From Syntrophaceae bacterium PtaB.Bin038 (GTDB taxonomy: Bacteria; Desulfobacterota; Syntrophia; Syntrophales; UBA2192), in contig MVQS01000264.1 in NCBI GenBank assembly GCA_002067855.1, positions 1 to 9,257 of the forward strand: 9,257 nucleotides of DNA. The letters run 5' to 3'. Each line of letters opens with the position of its first letter. The first letter of the stretch is position 1. Shown in pieces: positions 5,823 to 9,257 of this stretch. The notes beneath the pieces were generated by a model. That model saw only the letters and a list, made by a program, of their open reading frames with translations, was not told the DNA's origin and did no database searches. A program made the translations under genes and the position numbers.

Positions 5823-7202
5823 TCAGGACCTGTCCGCTCTATCGGGAAACGGTGGTTTAGACATCATGGGATCAGCTCCCGCCGGGACCCGTCGCAGACT
5901 GTTCTCGCGGGTGTCGCGAAGATGCCGCCACAGGATGAACCAGGCCAGGAAGACGCCGGCAGTCTTGCCCGAGGCGAGCAGGGCAGGCCACCCCGACTGG
6001 AAGACGGGAAAACGGTCCAGGGAGTATCGCAGGGAAACGAGGCCGAAGGCAGCCACGAAAAGGACGGCGGTTCCCCTGCGGAATTCCACTCCGCCCAGGG
6101 CGACGACAAATGGGATGAACAGGAGAACGAGGTAGTGCTCGTACGTGACGGGGGCCAGCAGGATCACAAGTGACACCAGGAGCGCAAATCCTTTGACGGC
6201 GCTGCGATCCGACCCGTCGCGGGGAATGACCCTGAGCGAGGCGGCCAGGAGGACGAGGGCGGCAGTCACATGTGCCGACGACGACAGGAATGCGCCGTGC
6301 GTCACACCGATAAGGGCTTTGTCCAGGACCCCTTTCAGCGAGATGTTGGCCGTTTCGAGGAGCGTCGCCCTCATGAAGACGTGCGACCAGTAGGCCACCT
6401 CGACGTCCGGTCCGTAGATCATCACCCCCGCGATTCTCAGGGCCGCATAGCAGGCCGCCGCCGAGGCAACGACCCGGTAGTCCCTCCTCCAGAGGAACAG
6501 CAGCAGAACGAGGCCGTACTGGGGTTTGACGATCAGCGCGGAGGCGATCAGCGCGCCGCAGAGGGCCTTCGACCTCCCGGTGGCCGTGACGAGGGCGGCG
6601 GCGGTCAGGAAGAACAGGACGATCAGGTTGCTCTGGCCGACGCAGATGTTTTCGAGAAACGGCTGCGATGCGAATGCGAAGAAGACGGCTGCGAAGAACG
6701 CGACCGGCTCCCTCCCGGCCAGAAACGGCACGGCGGCGAGCACGCAGGCCAGCAGCACGTGATTGAGAAAGAGCCAGAGCCCCAGGGCGCTCCAGAAGTC
6801 GAGCCTGGCGAGAAATCCCATGAGAAACTGGAATATCGGGGCATACCCCGGGCCGCCGCAGGGGTGGACCGGGAGCCCGGACTCGCGCCGCAGCCGCCGT
6901 TCCTCATCGGCGGTGAGGGTGAACACGTTGACGCCCTCGTTGAGCTTCCCCGCGTTGAAGTAGTAGTTCCCAAAGTCCCCGAAATTCGGCTCCACGATGA
7001 CCGTCTTGAGGACGTCGTGGGCATAGGAACAGAGCGCGAAGAGCGCCACGAAGGCCAGCACCGTGACCAGCCGCCGGTCGTTGCCGAACCCGTGCGCGAT
7101 TCCGCCTGTCGCCCCGTCCCGATTCACGACCGCTTCACCGCAGACACTCGTTTCCTCCCCGGGCAAACCGCCCGATCTCGGCTTGTGCAGGAACGGTGCC
7201 AC
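5823..7202 (-). CDS. GT87 / DUF2029-type polytopic glycosyltransferase
   Basis: Up to 459 residues with many hydrophobic helices, the first starting near residue 44. The pattern fits GT-C fold enzymes of family GT87 (DUF2029, the family of mycobacterial PimE). An acidic FGDFGNYYFNAG (74-85) lies in the first extracytoplasmic loop, where Asp76 is the candidate catalytic residue. GYAPIFQFL (119-127), ENICVGQSNLIVLFFL (184-199) and LIVKPQYGLVLLL (223-235) follow. Such enzymes take sugars from polyprenyl-phosphate donors on the outer face of the inner membrane, which fits the nearby GtrA gene. The start is uncertain. GTG at 7202 gives the longest form but has no ribosome binding site. GTG at 7127 has a weak GGTGA upstream and would remove 25 hydrophilic residues. 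A strong GGGGAGGAA lies between the two. The stop is 34 nt before the next gene. Confidence 0.85.
   Translation of the reverse strand: MAPFLHKPRSGGLPGEETSVCGEAVVNRDGATGGIAHGFGNDRRLVTVLAFVALFALCSYAHDVLKTVIVEPNFGDFGNYYFNAGKLNEGVNVFTLTADEERRLRRESGLPVHPCGGPGYAPIFQFLMGFLARLDFWSALGLWLFLNHVLLACVLAAVPFLAGREPVAFFAAVFFAFASQPFLENICVGQSNLIVLFFLTAAALVTATGRSKALCGALIASALIVKPQYGLVLLLFLWRRDYRVVASAAACYAALRIAGVMIYGPDVEVAYWSHVFMRATLLETANISLKGVLDKALIGVTHGAFLSSSAHVTAALVLLAASLRVIPRDGSDRSAVKGFALLVSLVILLAPVTYEHYLVLLFIPFVVALGGVEFRRGTAVLFVAAFGLVSLRYSLDRFPVFQSGWPALLASGKTAGVFLAWFILWRHLRDTRENSLRRVPAGADPMMSKPPFPDRADRS
7124..7160 (-). promoter_or_regulatory. Strong ribosome binding site and 7-codon mini-ORF in the GT87 start region
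   Basis: GGGGAGGAA at 7160-7152 is followed 6 nt after its GGAGG by GTG at 7147. That GTG opens a 7-codon frame (Val-Ser-Ala-Val-Lys-Arg-Ser) whose TGA (7126-7124) overlaps the in-frame GT87 GTG at 7127. The arrangement could couple ribosome re-initiation to GT87 translation, or be coincidence. Confidence 0.35.
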
Positions 7203-7232
7203 CCGGGGCCGAGGGTCGGGCCCCGGTCAGCC

Positions 7233-8030
7233 TCACAGGCGGGCATTTCGGGAAGCCAGCGCAAGGAGAGACGACCCGAAGGGAATCCGGCGGCGGGCCC
7301 GGACCATGGGGAACTCCGCGGCCAGGAGGCGCTCGAGGAGCCCGTTCACGAGGGGGACGACGGCAAGGTCGCCCCGGCCCGTCGGCAGACAGAGACCGGC
7401 AAGACGCCGCTTGAGCCACACCAGGGGAAACAGCGGCGCCATGAAATGTGTCAGGTAGTCCACGGAGAAACCGGTCCGCAATAATTTGAGCTCCAGTGCG
7501 TCCCGGGTGTAGCGGCGCCGGTGGCCGGCCGCTGCGTCGAAGGCGCTCCACAGGACGGGGTGAGCCGGCACGGTGATGAGGAGAATGCCCCCCGGCCTGA
7601 GAAGACGCCGAACGTTCTCCAGGGCCGCTCTGTCATCGTCGACGTGCTCGAGGACGTCGCACAGCAGGACGAGGTCGAAAGGCTTACGGAAAGCAATGTC
7701 GCGGACGTCCCCCCGGACCAGGGGGCAGGAGACCCTGCGGCGGGCGTGCAACAGCCCCTCATGAAACAGGTCGATGCCGACGGCGAGCGGATGACCGCTC
7801 ATCCCCTCGAGGATACCAAGGAGATCCCCGTTGCCGCAGCCGGCCTCGACGGCGCGGAACCCCCGGCCCAGCCGCGGGGCGATCTGCCGCAGGAGCTCCC
7901 CGACAAGACGCTTCCTCGCGCGGAACCAGAAATGCCGGCCTTCCCGTTCCAGAAGACCCGTGTAGGCGGAGGGGTCGAAGGGCGGCACGTCGCGTGCTTT
8001 CGCTGCCTGGCCTAGCGCGTCTCGTCCCAT
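7233..8030 (-). CDS. Class I SAM-dependent methyltransferase (Methyltransf_11/23-like)
   Basis: A 265-residue protein without a zinc ribbon. HFWFRARKR (33-41) is a common lead-in of methyltransferases found beside glycosyltransferases. Motif I is VEAGCGNGDLL (61-71), the ribose-binding acidic residue is in VGIDLFHEG (84-92), then FDLVLLCDVLEHVDDD (118-133) and LLRPGGILLITVPAH (143-157). HRRRYTRDALELKLLRTGF (170-188) is a typical region before the last strands. The C-terminal stretch contains a hydrophobic segment (199-214) that may contact the membrane. The ATG at 8030 has GGGAG 5 nt upstream and lies inside the last 19 nt of the aminotransferase gene, so the two are co-transcribed and probably translationally coupled. 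It may methylate a sugar, a nucleotide sugar or a lipid carrier; the sequence does not say which. Confidence 0.9.
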   Translation of the reverse strand: MGRDALGQAAKARDVPPFDPSAYTGLLEREGRHFWFRARKRLVGELLRQIAPRLGRGFRAVEAGCGNGDLLGILEGMSGHPLAVGIDLFHEGLLHARRRVSCPLVRGDVRDIAFRKPFDLVLLCDVLEHVDDDRAALENVRRLLRPGGILLITVPAHPVLWSAFDAAAGHRRRYTRDALELKLLRTGFSVDYLTHFMAPLFPLVWLKRRLAGLCLPTGRGDLAVVPLVNGLLERLLAAEFPMVRARRRIPFGSSLLALASRNARL

Positions 8031-9199
8031 GGGAACTCCCGAATTGCGCGGATCACCCGATCCTGGCTTTCGCGGTCCAGGTTGTTGTAGAAGGGAAGCC
8101 GGATGAGCCGCTCGCTGACGTGCTCGGTAACGGGACAGTCCCCGGGTTTTCCGCCGTAGAGCCTCCCCATATCGGAAAGATGGAGCGGCAGGTAGTGGAA
8201 AACGCTGAGGATCCCGTGGCTCTGCAGGTGCCGGATCAGGGCCGCCCGGATTCTTGGCGACGGAACGATCAGGTAGTACATGTGATAGGATTGTCGGCAG
8301 CCTCTCGGTACGACGGGCAGGCGGACGTTGCGATCCGCTGCCCAGTCCGAAAGGGCCTCGTGGTAACGTTCCCAGACGCGCCTGCGTTTTTCGAGGATGC
8401 GCTCTTTCGCCTCGAGCTGGGCAAACAGGAACGCCGCGAGGAGATCCGACGGCAGCCAGCTCGACCCGATGTCGACCCAGGTGTACTTCTCGACCCGCCC
8501 TTCCAGGAAGCGGGCCCGGTCGGTCCCCTTCTCCCGGACGACGTCGGCGCGCTCCGCCAGCGCGGGGTCGTTCACGATGAGCGCCCCTCCCTCGCCGCAG
8601 GAAAAGTTCTTCGTCTCGTGGAAGCTCAGCGCGCCCAGGGACCCGAACGTCCCGAGACAGCGTCCCCGGTAGGTCCCGAATAGGCCATGGGCGTTGTCTT
8701 CCACGACGGTGAGGCCGTGGCGGGCCGCGATCTTCCCAATCGCCCTCATCTCGCAGCCCACCCCGGCGTAGTGAACGGGGACGATCGCCCGGGTCCGATC
8801 CGTGACGAGAGCCTCGAGCCGCGTTTCGTCCAGGTTGAGGGTGTCGGGCCGGACGTCGGCAAAGACGGGCCGTGCGCCGCGCAGGACGAAGGCGTTCGCG
8901 GTCGAGACAAACGTGAACGACGGCACGATCACCTCGTCGCCGGGCCGGATGTCCAGGAGCACGGCCGCCATCTCGAGGGCGTGCGTGCCCGAGGTGGTCA
9001 GGAGCACCCGGGGGGCGCCGAGGGCCTCTTCCAGCAATGCCTGGCAGCGCTTCGTGAAGGGCCCGTCGCCTGAGATGTGGCCGTTCGCAATGGCCTGAGC
9101 GATGTAGACCTGCTCCTTCCCCTCGAAACTGGGCCGATTGAAGGGAATGCGCAGGGCGGGCCGGAACGGCCGGGGCGCGATCGAAGGCTTACCGATCAT
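8012..9199 (-). CDS. wecE: dTDP-4-amino-4,6-dideoxygalactose transaminase (WecE/RffA-like)
   Basis: A 395-residue PLP enzyme of the DegT/DnrJ/EryC1 (fold type I) family. It matches WecE closely over its length: IPFNRP (18-23), SGDGPFTKRCQ (43-53), SGTHALEMAAVLLDI (70-84), PGDEVIVPSFTFVSTANAFVLRGA (86-109), VPVHYAGVGCEM (140-151), VVEDNAHG (165-172, the Asp that pairs with the PLP ring nitrogen), SFHETKN (192-198, Lys197 forming the Schiff base), CGEGGALIVND (201-211), KYTWVDIGSS (238-247) and VFHYLPLH (333-340). WecE converts dTDP-4-keto-6-deoxyglucose to dTDP-4-amino-4,6-dideoxygalactose with glutamate as amino donor, the precursor of Fuc4NAc in enterobacterial common antigen and O-antigens. 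E. coli WecE has 376 residues; the extra part here is about 16 residues before IPFN. The ATG at 9199 has GGAGG 3 nt upstream, a tight spacing, and overlaps the end of the preceding gene. No acetyltransferase partner is visible in the window. Confidence 0.93.
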   Translation of the reverse strand: MIGKPSIAPRPFRPALRIPFNRPSFEGKEQVYIAQAIANGHISGDGPFTKRCQALLEEALGAPRVLLTTSGTHALEMAAVLLDIRPGDEVIVPSFTFVSTANAFVLRGARPVFADVRPDTLNLDETRLEALVTDRTRAIVPVHYAGVGCEMRAIGKIAARHGLTVVEDNAHGLFGTYRGRCLGTFGSLGALSFHETKNFSCGEGGALIVNDPALAERADVVREKGTDRARFLEGRVEKYTWVDIGSSWLPSDLLAAFLFAQLEAKERILEKRRRVWERYHEALSDWAADRNVRLPVVPRGCRQSYHMYYLIVPSPRIRAALIRHLQSHGILSVFHYLPLHLSDMGRLYGGKPGDCPVTEHVSERLIRLPFYNNLDRESQDRVIRAIREFPWDETR

Positions 9200-9257
9200 G
9201 ATCCTCCGGCAGCCCCACGAAAGGGGGCTCCCCCAGGGGGGTGAACTTGACGAGAGG
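9189..9257 (-). CDS. C-terminal fragment of an unidentified upstream gene
   Basis: From the right edge one minus-strand frame reads 22 codons to TAA at 9191-9189, including LVKFTPLGEPPFVGLPE. Most codons end in G or C, and the stop lies 11 nt inside the start of the aminotransferase gene, as the other tightly packed genes here do. Too little is present to name the family. In a WecE setting a sugar acyl- or formyltransferase would be plausible, but nothing in the fragment shows it. A second frame, ending in TGA overlapping the aminotransferase ATG, encodes a Pro/Gly/Arg-rich stretch and looks less like protein. Confidence 0.5.
   Translation of the reverse strand, partial: PLVKFTPLGEPPFVGLPEDHDR

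Noticed and set aside
6270..7484. 404-codon plus-strand open frame
   Set aside because: It is antisense to the GT87 membrane protein. Its strongly hydrophilic Glu/Arg/Gly-rich translation is the complement of hydrophobic codons.

Overview
The window is a GC-rich (GC3-biased) stretch in which every supportable gene lies on the minus strand, packed with short gaps or 4-19 nt overlaps. It reads as part of a surface-glycan (O-antigen, capsule or exopolysaccharide) biosynthesis locus of a high-GC Gram-negative bacterium. The Gram-negative call rests on a heptosyltransferase-like GT9 enzyme and a WecE-type sugar aminotransferase. A good sigma-54 promoter match would fit Proteobacteria or Desulfobacterota, but the taxon cannot be fixed from this sequence.

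Layout in the direction of transcription (right to left): the last 22 codons of an unidentified gene (9257-9189); a WecE-like dTDP-4-amino-4,6-dideoxygalactose transaminase (9199-8012); a class I SAM methyltransferase (8030-7233); a multi-pass GT87/DUF2029 glycosyltransferase (about 7202-5823); a zinc-ribbon class I methyltransferase (5788-4982) whose C-terminal 41 codons appear in another frame (4991-4866); and a GtrA-family membrane protein (4761-4351). A 126-nt intergenic region follows, carrying a -24/-12 promoter match (4299-4283). Downstream of it are a GT9 glycosyltransferase (4224-3127), a Methyltransf_24-type methyltransferase (3130-2387), a GT2 glycosyltransferase (2377-1472), a second zinc-ribbon methyltransferase (1475-585) and the N-terminal half of the glutaminase domain of an AsnB-type amidotransferase (579-1).

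The genes make sense together as a glycan assembly and decoration set. WecE makes an amino-dideoxy sugar nucleotide. The GT9 and GT2 enzymes probably add sugars on the cytoplasmic side. GtrA (lipid-linked sugar translocation) and GT87 (polyprenyl-phosphate-sugar donor) suggest a further addition on the periplasmic side. Four methyltransferases imply a heavily methylated glycan, and the AsnB-like protein may amidate a sugar carboxylate.

I see no CRISPR array, tRNA, rRNA, insertion sequence or obviously new class of system. The observations most worth a second look are the probable frameshift in the 5788-4866 methyltransferase, the sigma-54 promoter that may start a second transcription unit, and the unusual start region of the GT87 gene.
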